DNA of 64,000 nt from Numida meleagris (GCF_002078875.1 NC_034412.1:26997877-27061876), one strand, 5' to 3'; positions 36,701 to 51,356 are shown, counted from the stretch's first letter. The notes: a model not told the origin generated them from the letters alone. A program made the numbers and translations.

Positions 36701-39093
36701 AGTTAATTCTTTTTGCTCTAATCATACTTTATTGCTACAGAATCCTACCACTACAGACCAAAAATAATTTCTTAAGGTCAGAGGAAATCCTCTGTCAGCA
36801 CAGGAAAATGTGAAACAGTATTTCACCTGATGAACTGGAGAGGAGACATACTGAAGGTTTTTTGCTTTATTTATTAGCAATATCATCTCATTTTTCCCTC
36901 CCACAGAAATGGCACAGTACAGAACTGCGTTAATGTTCCATGCAGCCTTGCCCTGAACTAAAACTACTTCATCCTACTAATTGTCTCCTTCATCCTCAGC
37001 TGCTCTACAGGGACTGCTGTCTACAAGCCTTGTGTGGAGTACTCTCCACTGCAAACTAAACAAGTACAAAATGGTTCTCCAGAACTGTCTCACAGTCCAC
37101 TAAACAGCCATAAATAGAAATTAACTTTCCTTTGTTACTAACTCAAATCGCACTTGAGCCAGAATATTATAAAAGTTATTTATGATTATCAATTTTCTGA
37201 TCCATCTCCTATGCTGCAGCTTGTGGCTTTTATATAATTGATCTAAGGTTCTTTTTTTGTTGTTTTAAAGCAATAGTTTTGATTCATGCAAACAGCCTTT
37301 GAGAGAAACTCCAGAACTTTTTCTCTCTCTGCTTTTCTTTGTCAGTGGTAAAAACTTTCTGTCGTAATGGAAATAGAAGTATTCACTCAGTCATTCTGGA
37401 GTATTACTTTGTCCTTGTTTTATACTTCACATCTTCTTCGAACTGTCTCATGGCTTTCTTTTCTAGTATACTGTTTCCAGTATGACTGAGGCCCGGTGAG
37501 AAAGAGAGATCTTAAAATACAAATTTTCGTCTTCTTTTGCCCTTATCACATCTTTTAATTTATTTACATATTTAATCTCCACCTTCCTTTCCGCCTTTTA
37601 CATCAGCCACCAAGAGTTTTATGTTCTCCTGGAAGAACATACATAAATACAGGCATAGATTAGCCTCTGGATGGATGGAGGAACAAGTGGAAAATAAATG
37701 ATTCATACAGTACACAAGTCAGGTTACGCCAGGCAATGAGCTACTTTGTTTTTGTCAATTTATTCTATTATTGTGGGGGGAAAAAAAAGAAAGATAAAAA
37801 AGAAGACTTATATCTTTACCAATTTCAGAAGGAAAACCTTGCTCAGTTTAAAATGGCACACAGAATACAGCCAAAGATTTCAAACCTGGAAGAGACATGT
37901 GTAAGACTGCTGTAATAGGTGCTGCTGCACAGGTATTGGCAGCAGGGCTTGCACGGCCTCTGTGAGGAGAGATCTCCACCAACTGAGAGAATGTGTACTG
38001 CTCTTCCACCTAGAGTACTTCTCAGAGATTTTGGTGCACTGAGTATGGCAGATATTTTCAGCAGTGCAAGGAAGGACCAAAGGACCAGAAGTGCCATTTG
38101 TAACTGTAATCTTTATTGCGAAACCCTAAGAGGCCACAGAGAGGGCTTAAAGCTGCCTTAACTGCACTAGTTTTTATTTTACTCTTAGTATCCATTACAT
38201 CGACAAATGAACACCAGGTCTCTGAGTATTTACTGGCAATAGCTAAGTTTATAACAGTATTTTGTCAACTAAGAGATCAAAAATAGTGTAATTAGTGTAA
38301 ACAATTTTTTAGTCACTGCTTTTTAAATACTGGTACAGGAGATTTGCATGTGGATGTAATAGCTCCAGTGGGTTTATACTGCCAGGTTTCTTTTGGTTTA
38401 TTTAGGCTGTCAATTAATAAAAGCTCTACAAATATGTAAAGTAAACATATGGCCCCATTACAGCTATCTTATGGCAAGCAAAAATACTTGTTTATTTTTC
38501 GCCCAGATATAAATTTGTGTTGGCCAAATTTTGCCAGTGGCTATAACCATGCTGAGGTTGTTCAAAGTATGGTTGGTTTTTTTTGCCTGATGTGCAATGG
38601 GAAACTTGCCTAGAGAAATTTTTCTTGATAGTCAAAAGAACAAATCACTATTCACTGAAAATATAAAAGTGAACAATTTTCAAGGTCTAATAAACATTAT
38701 AAATTAATGTAACTCCTAAAAAGGATCAGAGTTGTTTCAAAAAATTATAATCTGGTGTTTCTCATTAATAAAATATGATTTCAAGTATGAAGTAGATCAA
38801 ATTGATTTTGTACCAACTGACACAAGTGCCTGTGGCAATAATATTATGTTGATGTGCTCTGTGAGACCAGCTTGAGATCAATAACAGCACACAGAACAAT
38901 GCTCTTAATTGTCTGCTAACTCAACAAATTATATGAAATAAACAACATTAAAGCTATGAGAAATGAAAACCGATGCAGAATTTCTGAGAAGGAAAATAGT
39001 CAGACTATTATTAGCACTAGCAGTGTTCATTATTCATCTGTCCCAACAAGTTAACAAGTTCACAGGTTCTTCTGTGTTGTTTTTTCTCTCTCC
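33754..39093. other. Unique AT-rich noncoding stretch
   Basis: Frames at 36110-36358, 36333-36590 and 37843-38097 have no recognisable domain. A block at 38800-39020 has the low-repeat, homeodomain-motif-rich look of conserved noncoding DNA. Confidence 0.45.
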
Positions 39094-39120
39094 TTTTTTT
39101 TTTTTTTTTTTTTTTTTTTT
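39094..39120. repeat. Poly-T tract (27 T)
   Basis: Uninterrupted T27 preceded by a TCTCTCTCC pyrimidine tract. No retroposed body is recognised on the left, which would be its 5' side if read as a minus-strand poly-A. Confidence 0.93.
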
Positions 39121-39285
39121 GTGCTAGCACAGTGGTGGTGTTATATGGATAAGAACCTCTGAATTCCCTTGCAAGATAAATTGCACAAAAATTGAAACTG
39201 ATTGTCAGAAATTGCTGACTTCCAATGACCTAGGACAGTTCTTGTTTGTACGTTCAGTTTTAATCACAACTGAAAAAAAAAAAAG

Positions 39286-39371
39286 TACAGTGTGATTCCA
39301 ATGCTAGTAATTAAATCAATGTCAGCTCTACAGTGTGATTCCAATGCTAGTAATTAAATCAATGTCAGCTC
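39286..39371. repeat. Perfect 43-bp tandem duplication
   Basis: The 43-base unit starting TACAGTGTGATTCCAATGCT and ending GTCAGCTC occurs at 39286-39328 and again at 39329-39371 with no mismatch. The lack of divergence implies a recent event or an assembly artefact. Confidence 0.97.
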
Positions 39372-41703
39372 AAACACTGGAAATGTTTTAAAAATTCTAA
39401 CTCCCTGATGGTGTGATGCTCCTTGACAACCAACAAAAAAAGAAAAGAAAAAGAAAGAAAGAACACTCCAGTAACCAGTAACCAGCAGTTTACTAATGTA
39501 TTGTAACTAGCTTTGCTAGGAACAATTAACTTATGCCAGAACACACTATATTTGAAATTGCTAAGAAATCTCTATACCCCAAAATACATAAAAGAGTTAC
39601 GGCTGAAATGACAATGAGGCCTGAGTGCAGAGTAATCAAGTGGCTCCTTTGTGTTTGTTCTCCAAAATGTTAACAGTTCAGACTGGGACTTAAATATTTA
39701 GAGTAGAAATGAAATTTTTATAGTTACTATGGGGACTGTGGGGAAACAAGCAATAGCAACCTTACAGTAAAGACAGCTTTAGAAGAAAAGTGACATTTAG
39801 ATCAAGTGGCAGCATATGCTTTGTCTACTCTCTTCAGCTGTGGAAATGCCCCAACTTTGGCTCTGTTCTTACAAGATTATAACGATCCTCAAATCCCCAT
39901 GGGCTAAGCTGTTGTCCTTGTTTACTGAACTAAATTTGGAGACATCTCATTTATCCATACTATTGCCATGGATTCACATCAGCTTAGCAGAATTTGGGCA
40001 TTTATTTATGTTGCAATGTAGGATGTTTCAAAACATGCAGAGACCCTTAATTTGCCATATGTTTGAAAGAGCAAACTCTCATCAAGGAAATTAGCATACA
40101 TCTTTGTAATATTTTCTTGGTAGATTTGCTGAATATCATCTTTTTTTTCTCCCTCTCTTGTCATAATGTGTTCTTATAGATGAAAGGCTATATAAAATAC
40201 AAAAAATATGCACACGAACTCCAGATTGTCAAGACTATGTAGCTCCCTCGGATCAGCATTGGTTCACATGCAAAGAAATACTTTCTGGAGATCGTTTGTC
40301 TACAACCTTCTCCTAGTACTGCTGCAGCTATGTCCCTCTGCAGTCTCTCTCTCTCCAGCTACAGTCAAACTGCACAGCTAGTTTGCTACCCCTTTCTGTA
40401 CAGCCTGCAGTCTCAGAATAACTCTAGGGTTGAGACATCAATTCTGTCTGACCTATTTACCATCTATATCTTGGACAGGAAGAAGGACAAACAAGCCAGC
40501 CAGGTATACTGCAGTTCTCATATATTTTTTTTCCCAATAAACTAAAAATTAGAAATTCTTAAAGAAAAAAGTCACTATATAATGCAATCTTTTTTCTTCC
40601 TGAATTTGCAAAATCAAATTTATGTATAACAATGATCAAAAGTAATTAAAAGCACGTAGATAAATCTATACAACACTTTGGTTTCTCAATTCTATATAAA
40701 AGCCACTAAGTAAGTTAGAACAGGGTTATTAGCAGTTTTGTTAAACAGCTCTTTAGTTAATGCAGTTATTCTTACCCACAACATTACAACATTACAACTG
40801 GTAACAAAAGTAACATTACAACTGTTAGTGAGTTGAAGCATCAGAGGGAGATTACTGATACCCGAAACAGTCTTTTAAAGGTTAACAGCCAGATTCTCAG
40901 CTTGGTCACTCAGAATCAGGCTTCTAGCCAATGGTAATTTGGGTCTTGATGCTTCTGTGGAGTAGGGTATGCAGATCTTCCTCTCATTGCTCTCGGGTAT
41001 TTGCTGAGTAGAACTGTTCCCACTTTTTACTGTATTCTTCAAGGATATTTTTTCTTTCTCAAAGTTATCATTTGTGCCAGACACTCAAGGTAACACCCTA
41101 TTTAGAGTTCTAAAGTAATAACATCATGAATTGTGTGTGTGCAGGTAAACTGCAGTTTTATTTGTCAGCAACACCATCAACTGAAAGCACAGACATACAG
41201 TTTCTCTCGACAGCACTGCATCTGCTGTAAGAAGAAGGAAACTTGCATGATACTTGCTATGTCTAAGAAATTTCTGAGATCACCTTCCTACTCATGTAGG
41301 AAGAATCTTTCGGGTAGTAGATCAAGTAGGATTAAAACAACTTTGGCTTCATTTAGAACATCTTTGCTTTCAGAGACATCCTACTACACATCCTAACCTA
41401 TCCTAGTGTCTCTAGGTGTTTACAAATATTATTCATTACTTCTATTAAACTTTTATTGTAAAGGAGAGAAAAAAAAATCTAAATATTGTGTTGATTTTCT
41501 TGGAAACGAGACTCTTAATGAATAATTAGAAATATAAACTCCTGATACAGTAGACACAATTTACAGTGTCAGTCACAGACATCATTTTTTTAATTAAGGT
41601 AATATAGATAAACTTCCAGTCTCAGTATCAATGTATTGATTTCCATATTTTAAATATGTAGGTGCAAATCTTGTTCTTACTCACATATACTTGTGACCTA
41701 TTG
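39372..41703. other. Unique AT-rich noncoding stretch
   Basis: An A/G-rich tract (about 39435-39462) and a small ACATTACAAC repeat near 40783-40820 are present. No gene is recognised. Confidence 0.5.
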
Positions 41704-41790
41704 TAGGGAACCTGCTTGTAGCAGGGGGCTTGGACTCAATGATCTCATGCAGTCCTTTCCAACCCCTAAAATTCTGTGAATTCTGTGAAT
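41704..41790 (+). mobile_element. CR1 LINE, extreme 3' end
   Basis: AACCTGCTTGTAGCAGGGGG, CTTGGACTCAATGATCTCATG and GTCCTTTCCAACCCCTAAAA, then ATTCTGTGA repeated twice, give the sense CR1 3' end with its short terminal repeats. Confidence 0.9.
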
Positions 41791-44700
41791 GTATTTGTGC
41801 CATAGCCACTGGGAGACAGATTCAAAAGTATGCACAAATTGCACATAGCCAAAACGAAGCATGGGTTTTTGTATTAAACATATCAAATAAGAAGGACTTT
41901 CGCTTCTTTTTATATTTACTTCACCCTTTTGATTGGATTGTTACAGCTAATAGCCAGTCATACTGTTAGCAAGTGAGTTCACAGAGAAAAGAAAGGAAGT
42001 AGATCTGGGCATACATCCCATCCTTAGAACAGCATTAAAATAAATTCTCACAAAGAAATCCACACAAATAAAAAGGACTGTAGGCTTCAGGTAAGGATCA
42101 GTGTTAGCCCTAATCACTCAGAATGGAAAAATGATATGACTGATTGGTATTATTTTTTGGTACTTATAGTGTTTTATCTCATGAATTTTCTGTTAGGTAA
42201 ATCACCACTTCAACAAGTATGCCCATAGTCTGGTACCTCTTAAGCCTCTTCAGAGTTGCATCAAAACTAGAAATAACAAGACCAAGAAAGTTTACTAGAA
42301 AGTTTTGTAAATCTGCCTCCAGATATAAGCAAGAATGTTAACTGAGGAAGGACAAGATATTTATTTTTAAATTCAAATTTCACTTTCTTAGTTATAGAAA
42401 TAACTATCACATGGACGTAAAAAATAACATGAAATTCATGTTTATTTGGAGCAGAACAAGTCAATTATTCCATGACATCATGGATGTCAATTAGAGATTG
42501 TTTGGTATTAGGATACTTCCATCTATATTTGCAATTAGATATTTTTACCATCGTAAATATTATTTTCTTTAGTTTGAACTGAATAATTACCAATATTGAA
42601 TAAGATTGAGTTCCAACTACGCTTAATTTGAATTAACTGATGCAGAAACAAATTGAATTTACAAAAAAACTAGGAGTTTAATGCAATTGTTATTGATAAT
42701 ATTAATTATAGAAGTATTAATTGCACGTCTAGGTTGTTAAAAATGAAGAAATGTATGTGTTTGATCCACCATTAAATTGACAATGTCAACTCCCTCAAGG
42801 AATGCAGGAACTTCAGTGTTAAAAACCTGGTCAAACTTTAGGCCACAAGAACAGGACTACATCACTCAGAGGCATATAAACTATGATTTATTTACTAATC
42901 AGGATCAGTTTAGCGGCCAAATGGTCATCTGTATTTTGAAAATTCTATTAGATGACACACACCATACACTCATACAACACTTAGCCCCAGCCTGCTCAGA
43001 CCCACAAGAAGGATCCAGGAGAACAGGGCATCCACTCTGATGGGCACTTACACCCCAGACTCAGCCTTCTGCACCATGCAATATGTTTGTTCCTCCAAGT
43101 ATTTCAGCACTGTAAGTCAAACTCTCAAAAATAACAATAAAATAAAGTAAAATAAACTTGGACTTAAACTTCTCACTTAAGCTGAAATCATTGTCTTTGA
43201 AGTTATGTTCTATGTTAATTTCTTCAATCCAAAATCAGTATATTACCAAAAGGCTTCTGTCTTTCTCAATATGCAACTGTTCAGTCTCTGCTTTCAGCCT
43301 CCTTATTTGATTAAGAGTTGTGAGCCACATTTTTAATGCACAAGGTCGGATTTGTGCATGTAAAAACAACAACAAAAATCATTTATTTTTAAACTTAAGT
43401 ATTTTAGAAATAATACAAATTTATAACATCCAAGTACTATAGAAATATTGATAGTTCCTTCTTAGAAAGTGAGAATTTCTCAAGCTTAACTTCTCAAGCT
43501 TAATTTGATAAATCTATCCCTTGACTTGCTGGCCTCTTTTTCTTTTGAATTTTTATGGAGAAGCTAATAATTCTGTAGTGTTGCACATGTTCAGAATTGA
43601 TTCTGACTGACTCTGGATGCAGTCATGAATGCTGAGTGATTCTACAAAGGTAAGCTCCAGATGTCTTCTGGTGAGCACACAGAAAAGGAGAAATGCATGA
43701 TTACTTATAAAAATTACTTTTCCACCTGCTCACTGCCCTGCTTATGGGCAATGTTTTTGTCCAGTTATCTATACTAACATTTTTCTAACTAAGAAATTGT
43801 CTCTTTTCCTGCCTAGACCTGCACCATGCATTCCACATTTTTCAGCAGCAGCAGTAACTGAAATGGCAGACTCAAATCATTTTCTAGCATACAAATAACA
43901 TCAGTTCTCAGAATTCTGTTTTTATGAAGTCATGTAAGAGTATTTAAATTGCAGTAAAATCTTTAACAATTGTTAAGGATTGTTAGTAATAAGTATTTCT
44001 CAAATGCAGTATTGAGTCATCTCCCTGATATAAATTATATAAAAGTTATCTTTTATGGTACAATATGATAAGTTGGAAAGAAAGTGTAAGGAATGAAGGA
44101 TCAGAAACCCCAGAAAGGAACTGTCAAAAGACAATTGAAAGAGGCAGTCTAATGGAAAACACAGCACTGTCTGAGCTGAAATCTTATACCTAATCAACAC
44201 TGTCTATTATCATTTGATGTGCATCAACAAATTTCTATTTAGGCAGCTTAATTCCACGTCAGAGATTGCAGCTAGCTGAAAATAAATAAAGAAATAAACA
44301 AACAAACATCTAAGAGTTTTGAATAATAGTCACTATTTATCAAACAATTTATTTGACAAATAATAGTTTTTCTGCCGAAGAATTGGTTCAATAGCATAAG
44401 AAGTATTTGTTTAAATACATTAGTCAAGGGAAAAAGATAAAATCAATGAATAATGTATTTGATAAATGATATTTGACAAGCGTGAATGTAGACAACTGTT
44501 TCTTTTCTAATATTTTATTAAATAATTTTCTTTAAAAGCAGAAACTCCAGTTGATTGGGTTTTTTTCCAGATGATTCCCTTTAGCCACTTGAAACAGAAT
44601 GCAGAGCAATGGGTGCTGGTTTTGGCTTTTGCTCCTCCTGGGTCCATGAATGAAACAGAAAATTAGGTAATTTCACTAGAAAAAAAGTTTTGTAGCACCC

Positions 44701-47700
44701 CATGTTCTAAATGCAATGAGTAGTGTTAAAAACAAAAGCTTTTCTGTGTGTTAAATGCACAATGACATTTGGAGACATGATTTAATAAAAATATCTTTCT
44801 TATCACAAAAATAAAAAACATCAATAAGAGCTAGAAATGAGAGTGGACAAAAAATTGAAATAAACTGATATTTAAAACCCACTCTAAGACTAAATGTTAA
44901 ATCGACATTTTTAGTAAGTTTCTTTAATGCTTTCAGCTACTTCAGCTGATTAGGTGATGAAATTCCCTTACTCTTTCTTGTGTGTATATCTATTTGTCCT
45001 ATAAACGACGAATCATGAACATTAATTCCTCAAAGATTTTTTGAGCAACTTCAGAAAAAAGAAATCTATCCCCTGGAAGATAAAATCTAAACTAAAACTA
45101 ATGGTGGTTACTTAAAATGAAGAATTCTTTTTTCCTCTAATGACATTTCAAAGATTTCTCTAAGACATTTCGCAATCACCATCAGAGACACGTGATGTCC
45201 TAGACTCATCCTTCAAACCAGGCAAGGCTCAAATCAATATATGTTCCAAGATGTATCCCTTTTTAGGCCAAATGATTTCAATTCTTTGTTTTCTTGGACA
45301 TCATGGTCTGTAACTTTCGATCATTCTGTCCCATTTATCAATTTCTTTCCCTACTGCATGCAGTGACCAAAACTTGATACAACATTCCACCTGAAGCATT
45401 GTATGTGCTGAATATATCAGGATGTCTTAAAGATGTCATGCTTATTTACACATCCAAATATGTTTTCTCTTGTTTTGTGGCAGCTTGACATTATTAACTA
45501 ATGCTTTTTTTGTGATCTGCATACACTCTTGAATTGTGACTAGTGAGCCACCTCATATCCATCTTGCATGGGTGCTTTGTTTTACCTTGAACTTCTTTAT
45601 GTCCTAGATACTTTTCATTATACTATCATTGGCAAGTAGTGATCTTAAGGAGTGTGTAAAAATAGAGATTAGATTTAGTGATCATGAGGGCAGCATAGTA
45701 TTATTTTTCTGGCTAATAACAGCAGTTAACAGTTTCTGCCAATGACAGAAACAACAAAAATCATTCCATGTGCGATGGAGGAGAATGTCTTCACATTGTT
45801 TACCAAAATGTTGCATTATATATACTTCAGAGATAAAGGTCTTTACCAGTTCTTATTTTTCCTGTTATTTTAGGTCTTTTTGAAGGAAGTCAGCATATCT
45901 GGATAATATTGTTCTCCAGGTACCATTAAGATGGTCAGTGCCTGGAGGCATTATAAGATATGAATTCAGCAAGAGATGTATTTCAGGAGAAGAAATAAAA
46001 TATCAAAGCTGTTAACCCCTCTGGCCTCATAGAACTTCAGAGAAAAGGGAAGAGGTGGAAGGAGAGATTCTCCATCTGTCTGGCCTTCAGGCACCAGCAG
46101 CCTGTTAGTATCTGCTGTACTCACCTGTAGATAGGGCTTTAATTTTTCTGAAGACTGAGATATTTTGCCAACTAATGTTTTATCTCCTACTAGACTATAT
46201 CCAAGTGAAACCTTGTGTCTTTTGATGTTCAGAAGGACAGAGGATGTAATAAATGAATTTCCAAAGAAGAGTGGCATAACGGGGGTTAGAGATGAAAAGG
46301 TCTTTTTGAGACCTTGAGCTACCTGTGTGTCTGGTGTATGCTGCAGCTCCCTGTGGGCTGCATGAGACTGCAGATTTTTCTATCTCTCATTCACCATTCA
46401 CATCTTCTTAGGAAGGCAGTGGTACTTCCCTAACATATAAGATCATGTAATGATATCTCTGGCTTTAATTTGTATGAAGTTCTGAAGATTTCTACAGAAG
46501 CAGACATTTTGTGGTATCTTTACAGGAGGAGGAGTTCCATTCCGGCATTGACTGTTGAGATAAATTGTATAAGGAGTCTATCAAAACCGGAGTGTACTTT
46601 GCTGCATGATGAAATACTGTTTTTATTACAGTCAATGAGATGTTTATGCTTGACTTAGTCAAGTCAGGCGGTCACCCACAGAGCCAAAGCCAAAGCTGAA
46701 ATAAGCTTTCACTTTTTTCAGATTCAGCAATTACTCTAGCCACCATCCAAGTTAAATAAGAAACAACAGCATGCATTTAAACATCTGCTTGGATAGTTTA
46801 AAAGTTATCCCAGTGGAAATAGTCTCTTTCTCTCCTTACTCTCACTGAGCTAAAATACAGAATAATATGCTTTATGTTCCAGAGTAGTGAATATTGTCTG
46901 GAAAGTCCCAAGAGCAGCATCTCTTATTTCTTTGTGATATACAGAAGTATACTTTACCTGCTTCCTTTCATGCTAGCTTAACCAAAAAAGTAAAAAATAA
47001 CAATGAACAAGCATACAGCAGCAATACCCCAAAATAACCTGTCTAAATATTACCTTTGTTCCTTACCTTTACCAATCTGTAAACACTGTTGCATCAGGAA
47101 GCAGCTGACAGAACAGCTGTCATTAACCTGAATGCTGCTTGATCTTAGCAATGTTGGTTTGTCAAACCACTACATTTGCTAAAACTGCAGTGCTTCTGGC
47201 ATAGGTCCACACGCTTCTTAGGCTTCAGAGTGATGACAATAGGATTCACTTGCCTGCGCAATCAGATGACTGCAGACCTTTCAGCTGTCATTGGATGTAA
47301 CAGCTTTGACAAATGTCACAGGCACACAGAAGCTTGTGGGGTATGTTATCTCACTTTCTCTCTCATTGCATACAGAGCAGACAGACTGAAAAATATCCAG
47401 AGGACCTCTCTGAGGACAAAAAAGAGTCATCGCAGAGTATTAAGGGTATTTCTTTTTCTTGAAGCTGCAGGGTTAGGATGTTTTTGTTTATTTCATTGGA
47501 GAAACTAGAGACTTGAAATAATATCTCCTTAAGTTTGGTTTCTTAATAAGTGAACACATGAATGTATGCCATCTCTAATTTAACCACAGGTAGTCTAGCT
47601 TCTGTCTGTTATGTTGTGCTTTCAGGCTAAGATACAGTGGTTTAGACAGGCATATTTTCTGCATGTTCATCTGCAATCCTTCTGAAATTTTAAAAAGTGC

Positions 47701-50700
47701 TGCATTTAAAATGCTGTGGAGGCTATTTAATTTTGTTAATGCAAAACAGAAGTGTCCCACATGGAGATGCAGTGCTTATATAATCCTCATATCTTTGCCC
47801 AAAGCTGAAGCCATAAATTGCACAATATGCATTGTACAGACTATCAAAGAGAAGCTTCTTTTTATGTAAATAGCGTATAAATGCCACTGAAAGACAGAGA
47901 GTAATGTTTTCATAGACTTGTCATGAAGAGGAAAAAAAAAAGAGACATTAGTTTTCATGATCAAGCACGAGCTTTTCCCATTAAAGTCTATGTCAAAATG
48001 GATATTAACTTCAGTGCTGTCAGAGCAAAGCAGACACCTCACAATGCCAAAACACATTTTGACGTATTTTTTTTGTTTTATGTCCCTCCAAATGCTCCTG
48101 CATTTTTCATTATAAAATTCCACTGACTTTTTCTTTCTCACTTGGCTCAGGAGAAGCATCTTGTTAATGAGAACAGTGGTTTTGAGCCCTTCAAGCACAG
48201 TTTTCATCAATTTACATGTAAAACATTTACATAGACTCACCTTTCTATGAGCAAATGGGTAAGAGAGGGTGAGCAAGACATAACATACCTCAATTAATTA
48301 ATTTTCTGCTTTAAATAACCAATACAGTAGCCATAAGATGTTTATAAAAAAGCTAATAAAAATATGTTTTTAATATTTGCAGCTGTAAGCCCTCCTGTTG
48401 TTTCTGATGGAGTCTGTTGTATCACAATGCAGGTTTAAACAGGTCACAAATATAAAAAATGAAATACAGAACTTCTGAAATAACAAGACTGTCAAACATA
48501 TGTTATGACAATCAAAGGGTTTTTTTCTGTTTTATTCAGACCATATGAAACACCAGACGATTTTTGTTCAGAAAACTAACCTCTCGGAACAGAAGAATAG
48601 TATGGTGGTTCCTAGCTACTTCAAGAAGAAATGGTGCAGAGGCTATTTAGTATTTTGTTTTCCTGCATTGCATCTCTGGACTAGAGTGGAAGATGCCAAA
48701 AACAGTAGGCGACAGTGTTATGAATTAAATTTATTAAAGGTATGGTAATTGTTACCAATAGCAACTGAGGGGAAATAGAGACTACACAGATCATGTGTAT
48801 CTATTAATGCCATAATATTGTCTTTTCCTTCCAGGACCACTTTATGTATTTGTTAATATTAAAAGCTATTCAATTTGAATGAGTTATGCTTGTGGTGCTG
48901 CCAAAGCCAGAAGTCCAGGGTTTGTGTTCCTGGAGAGCAGAGAACACATTCATAGTAAAGAAGGAAAAGACTAGTTTGCTTTTCTGATTCACAGACATGT
49001 TGAAACAACCCATGGCACTACAACATAATGGCAACAAAATGTATGCCCAATCAAGTGTGTTGCTGAAAAGCAGACAAAATTCTTTTTTGTTTTTTTTTTT
49101 CTTTTCATTGCACCAGGCAGGATGAAGTATATACTCACTTCACAGAATGACTAAAGCAAATGTTGAATGATGCATGAAATAAAAATAATAATAAAAAAAA
49201 TCAACCTCTTGTGACCTGCTGCTCAGAGAAAATGCGAATAGCACTGTGCTTTCATATTTAGGAGAGCTAGATCTGCTCATTGTTGTGAAATATACAATCT
49301 GAGAGCGTAAACAAAGTCCAAGAAACCTCAAATATCTTTACATTTAAACCAAAATAAAAGCTACCCTCTTTACATTTTTTCTAATTTTTTTTTCTTTCCT
49401 CATGAAGTCAATTACCTGTGATCACTGCAAAACAGAAAACCCTGCTTCTCACAGACTGCAACTGCACCCTTTAAACTTTAAAATAAAAAGTGAAAACTGG
49501 AAAGCATATATTTCAGTTTAACCTTGGAAAGATCTTTAAAAACTTCTAAATAATTTCATTTTTCTTTTTTTTCATTTGACTGTTTCTTTTTTTTCCTCAT
49601 TGAATCCACAAACCAGTTTGTCTAGAGAAAAATAAAATTGTGTTGGGAAGTTATATCAGAAGGCGAAGAAAGCAGCATCTCAGGAAAACAGAAAGGCGTT
49701 ATTTATCCTGTTGTGGCAACGCAGCTGGAGTGCTCTCAGGGGCAGAAAATGTTCATGCTGAAAATTCAGTGGAAAAATCAATAGCGATAGGATCACACTT
49801 TTATCATTTTAATGATCATACACTCAGCAAAATTGTAGACTTCTGACTAACAGCATGATCTTAAGTGAAAACGGCAAGTATTACTGGAAAGAACAGCATA
49901 ACATCTACCAAATCTTTGATTTTTATTTTCTGCACCCTTACAAGCTGAATATCTGTTAATATTATTCATGAATAGAGGCCATGTAGTGCAATAGTAACTT
50001 CTTTACAATGATTTAGATTCTGACTTCTAACTATCTGTAAAAAGTGCATGGGGCAAGTACTGTTCTAACTGGGATGTGAAAGTTTTGCCAGCAATCAGAC
50101 TTTCAGATTTTCTGTGACTTTAGTATAACATGCAAAAATAGTGAACAATATAAAAGAAAGGCTCTTTCAGGAGACCATGCCTCGCATCTCTGGGTAGCTC
50201 TGAATCACAGACAAAATCTTCTCTAGCAAGTCTAATGTCTGCCCTCTCCACAAGCTAGTAGAACTCTACATCTCTTTGTATTGCCTCACTCTTTCTTGCA
50301 TCTTTTTCCTATTCCAATTGCAAATATGTATTTTTCAGCATACACAGGAAACACAGATAAAGCATCTACAAAATAAACTCTTGGTTCATGAAAAATGATG
50401 CCTATTTTATATCTACTCTGCAGAAAATCATTCAAATCCCATTATGGGAAGAAATGATTATGTTTGAACTACTATTATTTACTGAAGAGATTTACTAGAA
50501 AAGAACATTGCTAGAGTTTCTGACATCTCTGATTTATCAAGCAGTCTGTGATACTCTCAGGCATTAACTCCATTTAACGGGGAAATATAAGATAATGATT
50601 TTTTCTAGATTATTTAGGAGACTAATATTTCAGTTTTATGAATAAGCAGTTTTATTTTAGGATGTACTAAGTGATCCTATTTGGTAAGTCCATTCAAAAA

Positions 50701-51356
50701 TGTGTATTCAAGTAGTGATAAAGAGTGGCATTTCTTGACTCTTACTATCCATCTGTTGGCTGCTATTGTTTGTTTACTTGGTAAATAAATCCATACTGAT
50801 GGAGAATTGCATAGGATTTGAAGAGTGGAGGGAATGATAACAAAAGGAGAGGTTACCATCTTTTCCTTAATCTTGAATAGTACCCCCAGTGACATATCAC
50901 ACTGTCATGGTGTCCAGTCTTGGTAGCTACTGAGTTGGTACATAAACAGAAATAATTTAGACTTGAGAAGCTTGTGGAAAAGAGAAGAAGCTTTATAAAC
51001 ACAGAAAATGGAAGAGAAGATTTCTCTTGGAGAAAAAAAAAGTCATATTAGATGACAGGTGAAAAAAAAGAAGAAAATGACATCTACTGCTACAACAGAA
51101 TAGAAGGGGATAGTGGGTGATAGCTATAGCCTAGAAAAGCAGGAGAAAAAGAACAAAATGATATAAGAACAGCAGATATTTAGCTGAGGCTGAATTAAAG
51201 TCCCAGTTGAACACAGTAGAATCTGTTACTGACAGGACATTTGACAGATTCCTGCTGAAGTATCAAAAATGACTTTGCCAAACTGATATAGCCAAAAAAT
51301 CTTATAGGCTTTCAACTGTTGTTAAATATCAACAAATAAGAGGTGATCACGTGTTA
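41791..51356. other. Long unique AT-rich stretch
   Basis: No interspersed repeat was recognised. A 14-bp tandem repeat lies at 43477-43504, and T-rich tracts at 49081-49100 and 49561-49600. The longest open frame of the window (47776-48276, minus, 166 codons) lies here but has no recognisable domain. Frames at 45966-46277 (minus) and 47176-47508 (plus) are likewise unsupported. Confidence 0.45.
43477..43504. repeat. 14-bp tandem duplication
   Basis: TTCTCAAGCTTAAC is followed directly by TTCTCAAGCTTAAT. Confidence 0.9.

Noticed and set aside
39094..39120. T27 as the poly-A tail of a minus-strand retroposon
   Set aside because: The sequence to its left shows no retroposed gene and no target duplication was found around it.
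45966..46277. 103-codon minus-strand frame as an exon
   Set aside because: No homology recognised and no convincing acceptor/donor pair around it.
47176..47508. 110-codon plus-strand frame as a gene
   Set aside because: No recognised domain, mixed composition and no splice or promoter context; chance frames of this size are expected in 64 kb on six frames.
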